Shown in pieces: positions 44,505 to 53,637 of a stretch of 64,000 nt of DNA. The notes under the pieces are model-generated. The model searched no databases. It was given only the letters and a program-made list of their open reading frames with translations, and was not told the DNA's origin. The translations under genes and the position numbers were made by a program. The stretch is from Hahella sp. KA22 (GTDB taxonomy: Bacteria; Pseudomonadota; Gammaproteobacteria; Pseudomonadales; Oleiphilaceae). The stretch is from NCBI RefSeq assembly GCF_004135205.1, contig NZ_CP035490.1:2931501-2995500 (forward strand). Reading direction: 5' to 3'. The first letter of the stretch is position 1. Each line of letters begins with the position of its first letter.

Positions 44505-45509
44505 ATGGATTTAAGCGGACGTAAGTTTTTGGTGATTGGCGGGGCAGGGTTAATTGGATCTCATACCGTTGACGCTCTATTAAAGGAAGGCGTGGAAGAA
44601 ATCATTGTTTACGATAACTTCGTCAGAGGCAGCTACGACAACTTATCGACCGCATTAAGGGACAGCCGCGTTAAGGTTTATGAAGTTGGCGGCGATATTT
44701 TGCAGACGGATATTCTTGATTCAGCCATGCAAGGAGTGGATGGCGTTTTTCACTTCGCCGCCTTGTGGCTATTACAGTGTCATGAGTTCCCCAGATCTGC
44801 TTTTGATGTCAACGTAAAGGGAACCTTTAATGTGATGGAGGCCTGCATAAAAGCAGGCGTTAAAAGGCTGGTCTATTCCTCATCTGCGTCTGTATACGGT
44901 GATGCGGTTGAAGAGCCTATGACGGAAGATCATCCTTTTAATAATAAAAACTTTTACGGCGCCACCAAGATTGCCGGAGAGGCGATGCTGAGAGCCATGC
45001 ATCATCGATACGGGCTAGATTACGTCGGGCTCAGGTACATGAATGTTTATGGTCCCAGACAGGATTATCAGGGGGCGTACATCGCCGTCATTATGAAGAT
45101 GCTTGACGCTATTGACCGCAACGAAGGACCTACCATTTTAGGCGACGGCTCTGAAGCGTTCGACTTTGTCGCGGTAGAGGACTGCGCTCATGCAAATGTC
45201 TGCGCAATGAAAGCCAGCGCGACGGATCGGTTTTATAACGTGGGTACGGGAACGCGTACGAGTCTGAAAGAGTTGGCTGAAAAGCTCTTGACGCTGACTG
45301 ACTGTAAACATGGTATTCAATATGCGCCGCGCAGTCAGGCGACGTTGGTGAGAAACCGTATTGGTTGTCCGGAGAGAGCGAAAAAAGAAATAGATTTCAC
45401 TGCAAGAGTGGACCTTGATGAGGGGCTTAGAAGATTGATCGAGTGGCGCGCGTCTCATCAAAGAGAAGTGGCGCTGCGACGCAAGAAACTAGCCGCAAGA
45501 GGTGAGTAA
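44505..45509 (+). CDS. NAD-dependent sugar epimerase/dehydratase (extended SDR)
   Basis: About 334 aa. Rossmann GGAGLIGSHTVDALL; catalytic SSSASVYGD with YGATK (YxxxK). The serine-type SSSAS motif is epimerase-like; a clear TDE motif of 4,6-dehydratases is absent. It acts on a nucleotide sugar, probably at C4 or C5. AGGGG six bases before the ATG at 44505 favours that start over 44499. Substrate not assignable from sequence alone. Confidence 0.85.
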   Translation: MDLSGRKFLVIGGAGLIGSHTVDALLKEGVEEIIVYDNFVRGSYDNLSTALRDSRVKVYEVGGDILQTDILDSAMQGVDGVFHFAALWLLQCHEFPRSAFDVNVKGTFNVMEACIKAGVKRLVYSSSASVYGDAVEEPMTEDHPFNNKNFYGATKIAGEAMLRAMHHRYGLDYVGLRYMNVYGPRQDYQGAYIAVIMKMLDAIDRNEGPTILGDGSEAFDFVAVEDCAHANVCAMKASATDRFYNVGTGTRTSLKELAEKLLTLTDCKHGIQYAPRSQATLVRNRIGCPERAKKEIDFTARVDLDEGLRRLIEWRASHQREVALRRKKLAARGE

Positions 45510-45514
45510 GCGCC

Positions 45515-46669
45515 ATGAGTGATCGTAAGATTCAGATATCTCTTCCCAGTATTGGCGAAGAAGAATGGCTGGCATGTAAAGATCCTTTAATGAGCGGATG
45601 GGTGACCCAGGGACCTAAAGTTGCTTTGTTTGAGAAAGCGTTTGCGGAGCGTCATGGCGTAAAACACGCGATTGCCGTGACATCCTGCACCACTGCGCTG
45701 CATTTGGCGTTAGTGGGTTTGGGAATAAAGGCTGGCGATGAGGTAATCGTGCCAGCGTTTACCTGGGTAGCCACGGCGAATGTGGTTCTGTACTGCGGGG
45801 CTACGCCGGTTCTCGTTGATGTGGACCCGAAGACTTTCAATATAGATATAGAGCAAGCGCGAGCACGAGTGACTGAAAAAACGCGTGCAGTCATCGCGGT
45901 TCATTTATTTGGACGGTGCGCGGATGTCGACGCCCTGAGGGAAGCGCTCCCTCACAACGTCGCTATTGTTGAAGACGCTGCCTGCGCCGCAGGGGCTGAA
46001 CTGGCGGAAGGTCGGTGTGCAGGAGGACTGGGAGATGTCGCCGCGTTTTCCTTCCACCCCCGTAAGTCTATTACTACGGGCGAGGGAGGCATGGTGACGA
46101 CCAATGACTCGGTCCTCGCCGAACGTATGCTGCAAGCAAGAAATCATGGAGCCTCGATTTCAGAGGAGCAGCGCCACGCTGGACCGAGACCCTACCTGTT
46201 GCCAGAGTTTAATCTGCTGGGCTTCAACTATCGTATGACGGATATCCAGGGCGCCATTGGCGTGGTTCAGTTGGGCAAGCTCGATGAATTGCTGACAGAG
46301 AGGGAACACTGGGCGGCATGGTATAGCGAACAACTTGCGGATATTGACTGCATACGTACGCCAGCGCCCTCTCCCTCAGGGCGTCATGGCTGGCAGGCAT
46401 ACGTTCTGTATATTGATCTTGATAAGTCTCCCGTAGCCAGAAATGAGCTGATGTCGGCGCTGGAAGAGCTTGGCGTTTCCACGCGACCTGGCACTCATGC
46501 GGTGCATATGCTTGGTTATTATAAAAACGAATATCACTATCAGGATGAGGATTTCCCCAACGCCAGGGATTGCAATAACCAGACTATGGCGATTCCTCTC
46601 CATAACAGGATGCAGGCCGATGATTATCAATTCGTCGTGCAGTGCATAAGACGGATTATCTGCGGCTAG
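45515..46669 (+). CDS. sugar aminotransferase, DegT/DnrJ/EryC1 family
   Basis: 384 aa. PLP lysine in FSFHPRKSITTGEGGMVTT (about K188); earlier VTSCTTALHLAL and VPAFTWVATANVVLY. Closest in wording to perosamine/4-amino-sugar aminotransferases, which act on 4-keto sugars. GAGGTGAG precedes the ATG. It follows the SDR gene by 5 nt, so the two may work in sequence. This is the second such aminotransferase in the locus. Confidence 0.88.
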   Translation: MSDRKIQISLPSIGEEEWLACKDPLMSGWVTQGPKVALFEKAFAERHGVKHAIAVTSCTTALHLALVGLGIKAGDEVIVPAFTWVATANVVLYCGATPVLVDVDPKTFNIDIEQARARVTEKTRAVIAVHLFGRCADVDALREALPHNVAIVEDAACAAGAELAEGRCAGGLGDVAAFSFHPRKSITTGEGGMVTTNDSVLAERMLQARNHGASISEEQRHAGPRPYLLPEFNLLGFNYRMTDIQGAIGVVQLGKLDELLTEREHWAAWYSEQLADIDCIRTPAPSPSGRHGWQAYVLYIDLDKSPVARNELMSALEELGVSTRPGTHAVHMLGYYKNEYHYQDEDFPNARDCNNQTMAIPLHNRMQADDYQFVVQCIRRIICG

Positions 46670-46764
46670 TCCGGCTTCCAAGGCTTCTGAAAGTCGAGCT
46701 GACGTTATTTTAATCGCGAAAGCACCAGCTGTACTCTCGCCCGGAATATGGAAGGTACTCTTTA

Positions 46765-48645
46765 ATGTGCGGAATTACAGGGTTTATCCACTTAGATAAC
46801 TCGCCGGCGTCGCCTGTCTGGTTGAAAAGGATGACGGACGCCATCGCTCACCGGGGGCCGGATGGCGAGGGAGCCTGGGTGGAGAACAATGTGGCGATTG
46901 GCCATCGGCGACTGGCGATTTTGGATTTGTCTCCCGCTGGTCGCCAGCCGATGATCAGCGCGGATCACCGCTTCGTCCTTTCCTATAATGGTGAGATATA
47001 CAACTTTAGGGAATTGCGAGCAGATTTAGAGGCGGAAGGGTACTGGTTCCGCTCCAACACAGACAGTGAAGTAGTGTTGAATGCGATCGCCGCCTGGGGC
47101 GTGGAGGCGATTACGCGGTTCAATGGCATGTTCGCGTTTGCGCTTTGGGATAGAAAAGAAAAGCGTATGTTGCTGGCCAGGGATCGGTATGGCGTTAAGC
47201 CGCTTTATTATTCCTTTCAAAACGGTATTTTCTACTTCGGCTCTGAGCAAAAAGCGATTACCGCTGCGAATGATTATCGCAGAAAGATCGATAAAGAAGG
47301 GCTGCTGGAGTATTTTACTTTTCAGAATTTCTTTACCGACCGTACATTGCTGCAAGGCATGAAAATGGTTCCGGCGGGAAGTTACGCGTGGATTGACCCC
47401 TCACCAAGTAACGCCAAGCTTGATTTCTATTCATACTGGGACTTTTCCTTTCAGGAGCCTGCCGCCAGATCCTCTTTTAGAGAGTATCAGGAAGAGTTGG
47501 ACAGACTTTTCCGCCAGGCCGTCAACAGGCAGTTGGTCGCTGACGTCGAGCTGGGGAGTTACTTAAGCGGAGGCATGGATTCTGGGTCCATAGCCGCTCT
47601 TGCCGCCCAGAACTTCAATAATCTTAAAACGTTTACCTGTGGCTTTGATCTAAGCTCTGCATCCGGCATCGAGCTGGGCTTCGATGAGAGGGCTCAGGCT
47701 GAGGCGATTTCAGCTCTGATCAAATCAGAGCACTATGAAATGGTTTTGAAGGCGGGAGACATGGAGCGCGCGTTACCGAGGATGGCGCACCATTTAGAAG
47801 AACCCCGAGTAGGGCAGAGCTATCCGAATTTTTATGTAGCCCAACTGGCCAGTAAATTCGTCAAGGTGGTTCTCTCCGGCGTTGGCGGAGATGAGCTATT
47901 TGGAGGATATCCATGGCGGTATTACAGAGCGGCCAGCTGCAACAACTTTGATCAATATATTGATAATTACTACCAGTTCTGGCACCGCCTGATTCCAAAC
48001 AAAATAATACACAAGCTGTTCGCGCCTATCCTGGATGAAGTGAAAAATGTATGGACACGCGATATTTTCAGGGATGTCTTCAAATATAAGCCGAACAAAC
48101 TAAATACTGCGGAAGAATATATTAATCACTCTCTTTATTTTGAAGCCAAAACCTTTATGCATGGCGTATTGGTGGTGGAAGATAAGTTGAGCATGGCTCA
48201 TGGTCTTGAGACAAGAGTTCCATTTCTGGATAACGATCTGGTTGATTTCGCCATGCGCTGCCCGGTAGATATGAAACTCAGCAATATCAATGAGATAGTC
48301 AGGCTTAATGAGAACGAACCTGGCAATAAGCAGCTTAATTACTTTCAGAAAACGAAGGACGGGAAGCGCATCTTAAGGGAATCCATGAGGAGCTATATCC
48401 CTGAAGAAGTAACGGAAGCGATTAAGAAAGGGTTTTCAGCGCCCGACGCGTCATGGTTTAAAGGGGACAGTATGGAGTATGTCAAACGCAAGCTGCTCTC
48501 TGGTCGCCCACATATATACGAGTTTATGGATGAAAAAGTGCTCCGTGAACTTGTTGAAGAACATCTGCAGGGCAAGCAAAACAGAAGGTTATTAATCTGG
48601 TCTCTCTTGAACGTAGAGCAATGGTTGAGCGAACTCTATGTTTGA
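46765..48645 (+). CDS. AsnB-like glutamine amidotransferase, copy 1
   Basis: 626 aa. The Ntn nucleophile Cys2 in MCGITGF, the NH2-transfer region RGPDGEGAW, and the ATP pyrophosphatase loop [13 protein letters not shown] (about 269-281). In polysaccharide loci such AsnB relatives amidate sugar carboxyls (uronamides) rather than make asparagine. GGAAGG precedes the ATG. Its end overlaps the acyltransferase by 8 nt. Confidence 0.9.
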   Translation: MCGITGFIHLDNSPASPVWLKRMTDAIAHRGPDGEGAWVENNVAIGHRRLAILDLSPAGRQPMISADHRFVLSYNGEIYNFRELRADLEAEGYWFRSNTDSEVVLNAIAAWGVEAITRFNGMFAFALWDRKEKRMLLARDRYGVKPLYYSFQNGIFYFGSEQKAITAANDYRRKIDKEGLLEYFTFQNFFTDRTLLQGMKMVPAGSYAWIDPSPSNAKLDFYSYWDFSFQEPAARSSFREYQEELDRLFRQAVNRQLVADVELGSYLSGGMDSGSIAALAAQNFNNLKTFTCGFDLSSASGIELGFDERAQAEAISALIKSEHYEMVLKAGDMERALPRMAHHLEEPRVGQSYPNFYVAQLASKFVKVVLSGVGGDELFGGYPWRYYRAASCNNFDQYIDNYYQFWHRLIPNKIIHKLFAPILDEVKNVWTRDIFRDVFKYKPNKLNTAEEYINHSLYFEAKTFMHGVLVVEDKLSMAHGLETRVPFLDNDLVDFAMRCPVDMKLSNINEIVRLNENEPGNKQLNYFQKTKDGKRILRESMRSYIPEEVTEAIKKGFSAPDASWFKGDSMEYVKRKLLSGRPHIYEFMDEKVLRELVEEHLQGKQNRRLLIWSLLNVEQWLSELYV

Positions 48646-49156
48646 TGATCTATTCACTTCACTTAAACAACTTTGGTTCGATAAACGTAGGTTGTTGAAC
48701 TCCAAATATCGTCGGACGCTGCCTTTCTCTGAATATATTGTGGATCGTTGGGAGAAAGCCAAGGAACTGGGTTTTGAGAGCGAGGTTTCCGTCTATGACA
48801 GCTCTTATATATTTGGAGATGTAACCGTAGGAAAGTCCACATGGATAGGGCCGTTTACCATATTGGACGGCTCTGGCGGACAGCTCTCTATCGGCTCGTA
48901 TTGCTCCATCTCAGCAGGGGTGCAGATTTATACCCATGACACGGTCAAATGGGCGACCAGCGGAGGCAAAGAAGGTTATGAACGTGCTGCGACCTCCATT
49001 GGCGACCATTGTTATATCGGGCCATATACAGTGATTGCAAAAGGGGTCACGGTCGGTGATCGATGTGTCATTGGCGCGCACAGTCTGGTTTTACAGGATA
49101 TTCCTGCTGGCAGTAGGGCGCATGGCGCGCCTTGCCGTATCGTCGGCGCTGTCTGA
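48638..49156 (+). CDS. hexapeptide-repeat acyltransferase, copy 1
   Basis: 172 aa. Helical N-terminal ~50 residues, then left-handed beta-helix turns ([40 protein letters not shown]) and the histidine of the H-D pair in YTHDTVKW. Likely acetylates a sugar amino or hydroxyl group. Overlaps the AsnB gene by 8 nt. Confidence 0.87.
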   Translation: MFDDLFTSLKQLWFDKRRLLNSKYRRTLPFSEYIVDRWEKAKELGFESEVSVYDSSYIFGDVTVGKSTWIGPFTILDGSGGQLSIGSYCSISAGVQIYTHDTVKWATSGGKEGYERAATSIGDHCYIGPYTVIAKGVTVGDRCVIGAHSLVLQDIPAGSRAHGAPCRIVGAV

Positions 49157-49178
49157 TAGCTCAAGAGTACGAAGACCA

Positions 49179-50984
49179 ATGAATTCTCTGCGGGAACAGA
49201 AAGCGATTATTAAGGACTTCCTGACTGATGCATACGCCGTTCATGGCCGTAAGCTCTGGTGGCTCATGGTGGTGATGGTCGCGGCGGCGGCGTTTGAGGG
49301 GGCCAGTATGGCGCTGTTGTTGCCGCTTTTGTCGATCATTGGCGTTAATGATGCCGGGGGGGCTGGTCTGCTGCAGTCGATGATGGAAGATTTTCTGGGT
49401 TTTCTTGGAATGGACGCCTCAATAATAGGCGTATTGTCAGTCGTTATTTTTATGTTCGCGTTGCAGGCGTTAATTCTCACTTTGCAAACGTGGCATACGG
49501 CTGATTTGCAGCGTTGCTATGGCGCGCATTGGCAGCAACGCTTGTTCAAGGCGTTTATTCTGGCTCATTGGGAGTTTATCTCGCACAGGAAGCAAGGGGT
49601 GTTAATCAAGTCCATCACCACCGAAACCTTGCGTTTGAGCGGCGCATTTATGGTGATGGCGCAAATATCTTCATCTGTCGTTGTCATTCTTGTCTATGTC
49701 GTTGTCGCCGCGTTTCTTTCCTGGAAGATAACAATGGCTTTAATTGGACTGGCCGCAGTGCTTTTTCTGGTGGTCAAAAAAGTCACTATCAAGAATTACA
49801 AGATTGGAACGAATATTAGTAACTGTAACAGCCGTCTCATGGTGCAGGTATCTGAATATATCTCAGGCGCGAAACTCGTGAAATCAACAGGGTCGGAACC
49901 ATTGGCGATTGAGGAGATTAACGAGGTTACGGAGGAGTTAAGGTGGAATCATACATTGGCGACGTTTATCCCCGGCGTCACCAGGAATATTTTTGAGTTT
50001 GCATCCATCGCCGCACTTTGCCTGATTCTTGTAACTGGCCATATCTACTTTCAAACGCCTGCAGCATATATGTTGCTCATACTTGGTTTGTTTGTAAGGC
50101 TGCTGCCGAGATTTAACTCGTTACAACAGAATGTACAGCTACTGGGTTCATATCTACCTGCTTTGCTTGAGTTGAAAGCGTTGTGCGAGGAAGCGGATGA
50201 GCAGCGGGAAGCGCAGGCGCTTGAAGGCGCTGAAGGTGTGCGAACTCCAAGCGGCCCGCTGTCTCTTGTTAATGTCAGCGCTGGCTATGGCGGGCGTCGA
50301 CTCATACAAGGCGTGGGGTTCTCTGCTCCAGAGAGAGGCTTTATCGGCGTAGTCGGAGAGTCAGGCGCGGGGAAATCAACGCTCGTGCATACAATTTTGG
50401 GGCTTAGCCAACTGTACGGTGGAGACATTCGCATTGGTGAATCCTCCATTCATCAGGTTCCACCTGCCCTGTGGCGCAAAGCGATTGGATACGTGCCCCA
50501 GGAAACAATCTTGTTTCACCGGACGATCAGGGAAAATATTGCCTGGAGCGCTAAGGGCGCAAGGGATGAAGACATTGTGCAGGCGGCGAAAAAAGCGAAT
50601 GCGCATACCTTCATAGAAAGCCTGCCTGATGGCTATGACACGATAGTCGGCGACCAAGGCGTGCGCTTGTCTGGCGGGCAGCGTCAGCGCTTGGGCATCG
50701 CCAGGGCTTTGCTATCCCACCCGCAAATATTGCTGTTGGACGAGGCGACCAGTGCTCTGGATTCGGCGTCTGAGCAAGTCATTCTTGGCACGCTGGAGCA
50801 ACTTCGAGATGAACTATGCATTATTTCCATTGCTCACCGTCTATCCACGGTCAGAAATGCTGATCAAATTATCGTGATGGGGGAGGGGCAGGTTATTGAG
50901 ACAGGCTGTTGGACGACACTGATGTCGGACGGTGGGTCGTTATATCAGTTGGCATGTAAGCAACACATGGTTTCATTATCATGA
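49179..50984 (+). CDS. ABC transporter, fused permease-ATPase (MsbA/PglK-type flippase)
   Basis: About 601 aa. Six-TM permease in the first ~330 residues, then a nucleotide-binding domain: Walker A GESGAGKSTLV, signature LSGGQRQRLGIARALL, Walker B ILLLDEATSALD. Likely moves a lipid-linked sugar across the inner membrane, since no Wzx is visible so far. The ATG at 49179 is chosen over a longer frame (49035) that would overlap the previous gene. Overlaps the next start by 4 nt. Confidence 0.9.
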   Translation: MNSLREQKAIIKDFLTDAYAVHGRKLWWLMVVMVAAAAFEGASMALLLPLLSIIGVNDAGGAGLLQSMMEDFLGFLGMDASIIGVLSVVIFMFALQALILTLQTWHTADLQRCYGAHWQQRLFKAFILAHWEFISHRKQGVLIKSITTETLRLSGAFMVMAQISSSVVVILVYVVVAAFLSWKITMALIGLAAVLFLVVKKVTIKNYKIGTNISNCNSRLMVQVSEYISGAKLVKSTGSEPLAIEEINEVTEELRWNHTLATFIPGVTRNIFEFASIAALCLILVTGHIYFQTPAAYMLLILGLFVRLLPRFNSLQQNVQLLGSYLPALLELKALCEEADEQREAQALEGAEGVRTPSGPLSLVNVSAGYGGRRLIQGVGFSAPERGFIGVVGESGAGKSTLVHTILGLSQLYGGDIRIGESSIHQVPPALWRKAIGYVPQETILFHRTIRENIAWSAKGARDEDIVQAAKKANAHTFIESLPDGYDTIVGDQGVRLSGGQRQRLGIARALLSHPQILLLDEATSALDSASEQVILGTLEQLRDELCIISIAHRLSTVRNADQIIVMGEGQVIETGCWTTLMSDGGSLYQLACKQHMVSLS

Positions 50985-51703
50985 GTGAAGACTTTACGGA
51001 AAGAAAATATGCGGAAGTTCTTGAGGTTGCTTTATCAAGATTCCACTTCCAGTTAATTAAAGATGACTCTTTCGAAGAACGAGTTGCTGTTTGGCGGCAT
51101 GATATTGACTTCTCACCCAGCCGGGCGCTAGCGCTCGCAAAGATTGAAAAGCAGCTGGGAGTTAAATCCACCTACTACGTACAACCCTCTTCACTGTTTT
51201 ACAGCGTATTTGATCCCAAAACGATTGATCAGCTAAGACGGATTCATGAACTAGGGCATGATTTAGGCCTGCATTTCGATCCCAGTATTTACCAGGAACA
51301 AAACCTGGAGGAAGCAATCCAGATAGAAGCGAATGTGATAGTTGCGCTTATTGGTTGTGAAGTGGCTTCCTTTTCTCTACATAACCCGTCCACTTATGAC
51401 GCCAATAGTTTTGAAAGAGCCGTTATAGGAGGAATGAAAAACGCCAGTTATACCGTATTCAGGAACAGGTTCAACTATTGCTCAGACAGTAACGGAATCT
51501 GGCGTTTCACTCCTTTACTGGAGGTTTTAAGGGACGACGCGATTGACAGTGTATATGTATTAACTCATCCGGTCTGGTGGCAGAAAACAGATATGAGTCC
51601 AAGGGACAAGGTGCTTCGCAGCCTGGATGGGCGGACTTCATACTTGATAAGTTACTACGATAATCTTCTCGAACAAAACAACAGACCTAATATAGGGAAG
51701 TGA
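50981..51703 (+). CDS. polysaccharide deacetylase-like protein
   Basis: 240 aa. The NodB-like N-terminal metal motif is present as WRHDIDFSPSRAL (HDxD-type), followed by GHDLGLHFD (about 95-103), whose His fits the second metal position. Proteins of this sub-type occur in O-antigen/capsule loci and may deacetylate a sugar; catalysis is not proven here. The ATG overlaps the transporter stop (ATGA). Confidence 0.75.
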   Translation: MSEDFTERKYAEVLEVALSRFHFQLIKDDSFEERVAVWRHDIDFSPSRALALAKIEKQLGVKSTYYVQPSSLFYSVFDPKTIDQLRRIHELGHDLGLHFDPSIYQEQNLEEAIQIEANVIVALIGCEVASFSLHNPSTYDANSFERAVIGGMKNASYTVFRNRFNYCSDSNGIWRFTPLLEVLRDDAIDSVYVLTHPVWWQKTDMSPRDKVLRSLDGRTSYLISYYDNLLEQNNRPNIGK

Positions 51704-51704
51704 C

Positions 51705-52442
51705 ATGACGCGAAGCAAAGATGAATGTGCAGTCGTCAGCGGGCACCAGCCTAACTTTTTTCCTTGGTTTGGATACTTTGAAAAAATGGCGAAGAGCGAT
51801 GTCTTTGTTTTTTCAGATGACGTCAAGTATCCCAAACAGTGTTATGTAAACAGAGTCACTATTCCTGTTGGCGGCGGCTCTGCCTACTTAACTCTCCCGG
51901 TGAGCAAAGGCAATGATCAAAGGATCGCTGACAAGAAATATGTTAAATCGGAAAAAGAGCTTAACAAAATACTGAAAACTATAAATCTTAATCTCTCTGG
52001 TATGCCGTATAGTCATGAGCTGGCGCCTATTTGCGAAGAGCTTGCGTCCATCTACTTTCTTTATTCCTCTGTTGCAGAAATCAATATACACATGAATATG
52101 TATATTGCTTCTTTATTAGGAATAGACGTGGAGTTCAAGAAAGGGACAGAACTCGGACTGGAGGCATTTCATAAAAATGAACGCTTGATTCGTCGCTGCG
52201 AAGTGCTTGGATCGAGCGTGTATCTAAGCGGTCAAGGAGCAGATGGATATCAGGATGAGAGCTTACTTAATCAGGCGGGTATAGAGCTTAGGAAAGTGGA
52301 GTACGACATAGGAAAAGCGTTGCTTGGTCCTGATCTGCAACACTCAATACTTGTCGCCATTGCGAGAAAGGGGGCGGCATGTTTGAAACAGGCAATTCGA
52401 GCGCAAACGGTGGGGCTGCGAAATGAAAGCTCTATATATTGA
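51705..52442 (+). CDS. WbqC-family protein
   Basis: 245 aa. N-terminal SGHQPNFFPWFGYFEKMAKSDVFVFSDDVKYPKQCYVNRV is the WbqC hallmark, with LTLPVSKG soon after and SGQGADGYQDESLL near the C-terminus. WbqC proteins are common in surface-polysaccharide clusters; their reaction is not established, though a role in transferring amino-acid or sugar groups has been suggested. It overlaps the next gene by 20 nt. Confidence 0.85.
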   Translation: MTRSKDECAVVSGHQPNFFPWFGYFEKMAKSDVFVFSDDVKYPKQCYVNRVTIPVGGGSAYLTLPVSKGNDQRIADKKYVKSEKELNKILKTINLNLSGMPYSHELAPICEELASIYFLYSSVAEINIHMNMYIASLLGIDVEFKKGTELGLEAFHKNERLIRRCEVLGSSVYLSGQGADGYQDESLLNQAGIELRKVEYDIGKALLGPDLQHSILVAIARKGAACLKQAIRAQTVGLRNESSIY

Positions 52443-53637
52443 CGTCAACGTCAGTTACATGAATCCAACCGCCAGTTTGATGCCGGCGCTTATTGCCGAA
52501 ATTGCTCCGGATTCAGACTTTTACGGGCCGGGTTTTGTCTCGGAAGAGGCGCTTGAGCGAGGCCTGTTGCGATGGATTGATGAGTCTGGCCCCTATGATG
52601 CGGTATTTGTAGGACCATGGTGTCCGGTCTTTGTCGATGACATCAATGAGCCTGCAGATAGATTGGTCGCCTTCCTGCAACGGAGTGTGGCGAAAGATTT
52701 CAAGCTTAGATGCGTTGACGGTTTTATCAAAGATATCAAAACGAATATTGGGAAAGCGCAGGCGCCGGTGAAGTTGGTGTCGACGCTATCGTTTGACTAT
52801 TACGCAGCGACGCAGGAGCAAATTGATCGATTGTTGGCGCAAGGATTGACAGTAGTGGGTCCCAATCATCAATTTATTCAGCCGCTATCTGAGCTTCCCG
52901 CCTTCGCTCAACAGGAAAAACACTATATTAAAAAAGCCAACCGATTATCCGATGCCTGGTATGACTTTGCTGTTTCGCAGCCTGAACGCTTTATTACCGC
53001 GCTACACTATATCGCTCACAACGAGTTCTCCTATCTTCCGCTAAGCGACCGGCGCTATGACTCATCGATTCCTGGTATTGATTACTATCTAAGAAAACAG
53101 GCCAGCGAAAAGCTGAGCCGCTCCAGCTTTAAGCTGGCGCCTAAGCATTATTTTAACTTCTTCAGGCTCGCCAATAAGCTGGGTGCGCCTGTCTACTCGA
53201 AACATATACCGCTAAAACTATTCAATGAGCTCTTTCACCGAAGCTTGGGCTCCACCAAATTTGTCTATACGGCTAAGGGTGGATTTGGCATGCCAATTCG
53301 GAAGTTTTTTGAGATTCCCGCCGCAGGAGCGGTTTTGTTATGTACGCCTTGTATTGGGTATGGCGATGCCGGGTTTAGGCATGGGGAGCACTATCTGGAA
53401 ACAGCGCCGGAAGAACTCCCTGATCGTTTGGCGCAGCTTATCCATGATCCTCATGCACAACAGATCGCCAATGCGGGACGGAAGTTAGTCGCCGCACAGC
53501 ATTCTCTGGCCGCGAGAGCAAAGCAAATAAGGATGTGTATCGAAGCCATACTGGCCAAGCAATATATGGGGTCAACCTGGAGCGACGGTCAATTTCTGAT
53601 TCATCGGAAACGCAGCGAGAAGATATGTGCGGCTTAA
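52423..53637 (+). CDS. CgeB-type glycosyltransferase-like protein
   Basis: 404 aa. The C-terminal half has the CgeB/Glyco_trans_1_2 pattern KGGFGMPIRKFFEIPAAGAVLLC (about 286-308), where the conserved Glu in FFEIPAAG marks the nucleotide-sugar site. The N-terminal half (…YDAVFVGPWCPVF…) is a GT-B-like Rossmann fold. Substrate unknown. It overlaps both neighbours (20 nt with WbqC, 13 nt with the second AsnB). Confidence 0.78.
   Translation: MKALYIDVNVSYMNPTASLMPALIAEIAPDSDFYGPGFVSEEALERGLLRWIDESGPYDAVFVGPWCPVFVDDINEPADRLVAFLQRSVAKDFKLRCVDGFIKDIKTNIGKAQAPVKLVSTLSFDYYAATQEQIDRLLAQGLTVVGPNHQFIQPLSELPAFAQQEKHYIKKANRLSDAWYDFAVSQPERFITALHYIAHNEFSYLPLSDRRYDSSIPGIDYYLRKQASEKLSRSSFKLAPKHYFNFFRLANKLGAPVYSKHIPLKLFNELFHRSLGSTKFVYTAKGGFGMPIRKFFEIPAAGAVLLCTPCIGYGDAGFRHGEHYLETAPEELPDRLAQLIHDPHAQQIANAGRKLVAAQHSLAARAKQIRMCIEAILAKQYMGSTWSDGQFLIHRKRSEKICAA

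Noticed and set aside
44505-45509. Calling the SDR a legionaminic-acid 4,6-dehydratase
   Set aside because: The catalytic segment is SSSASVYG, with Ser where dehydratases have a TDE-type motif, so I kept the general epimerase/dehydratase call.
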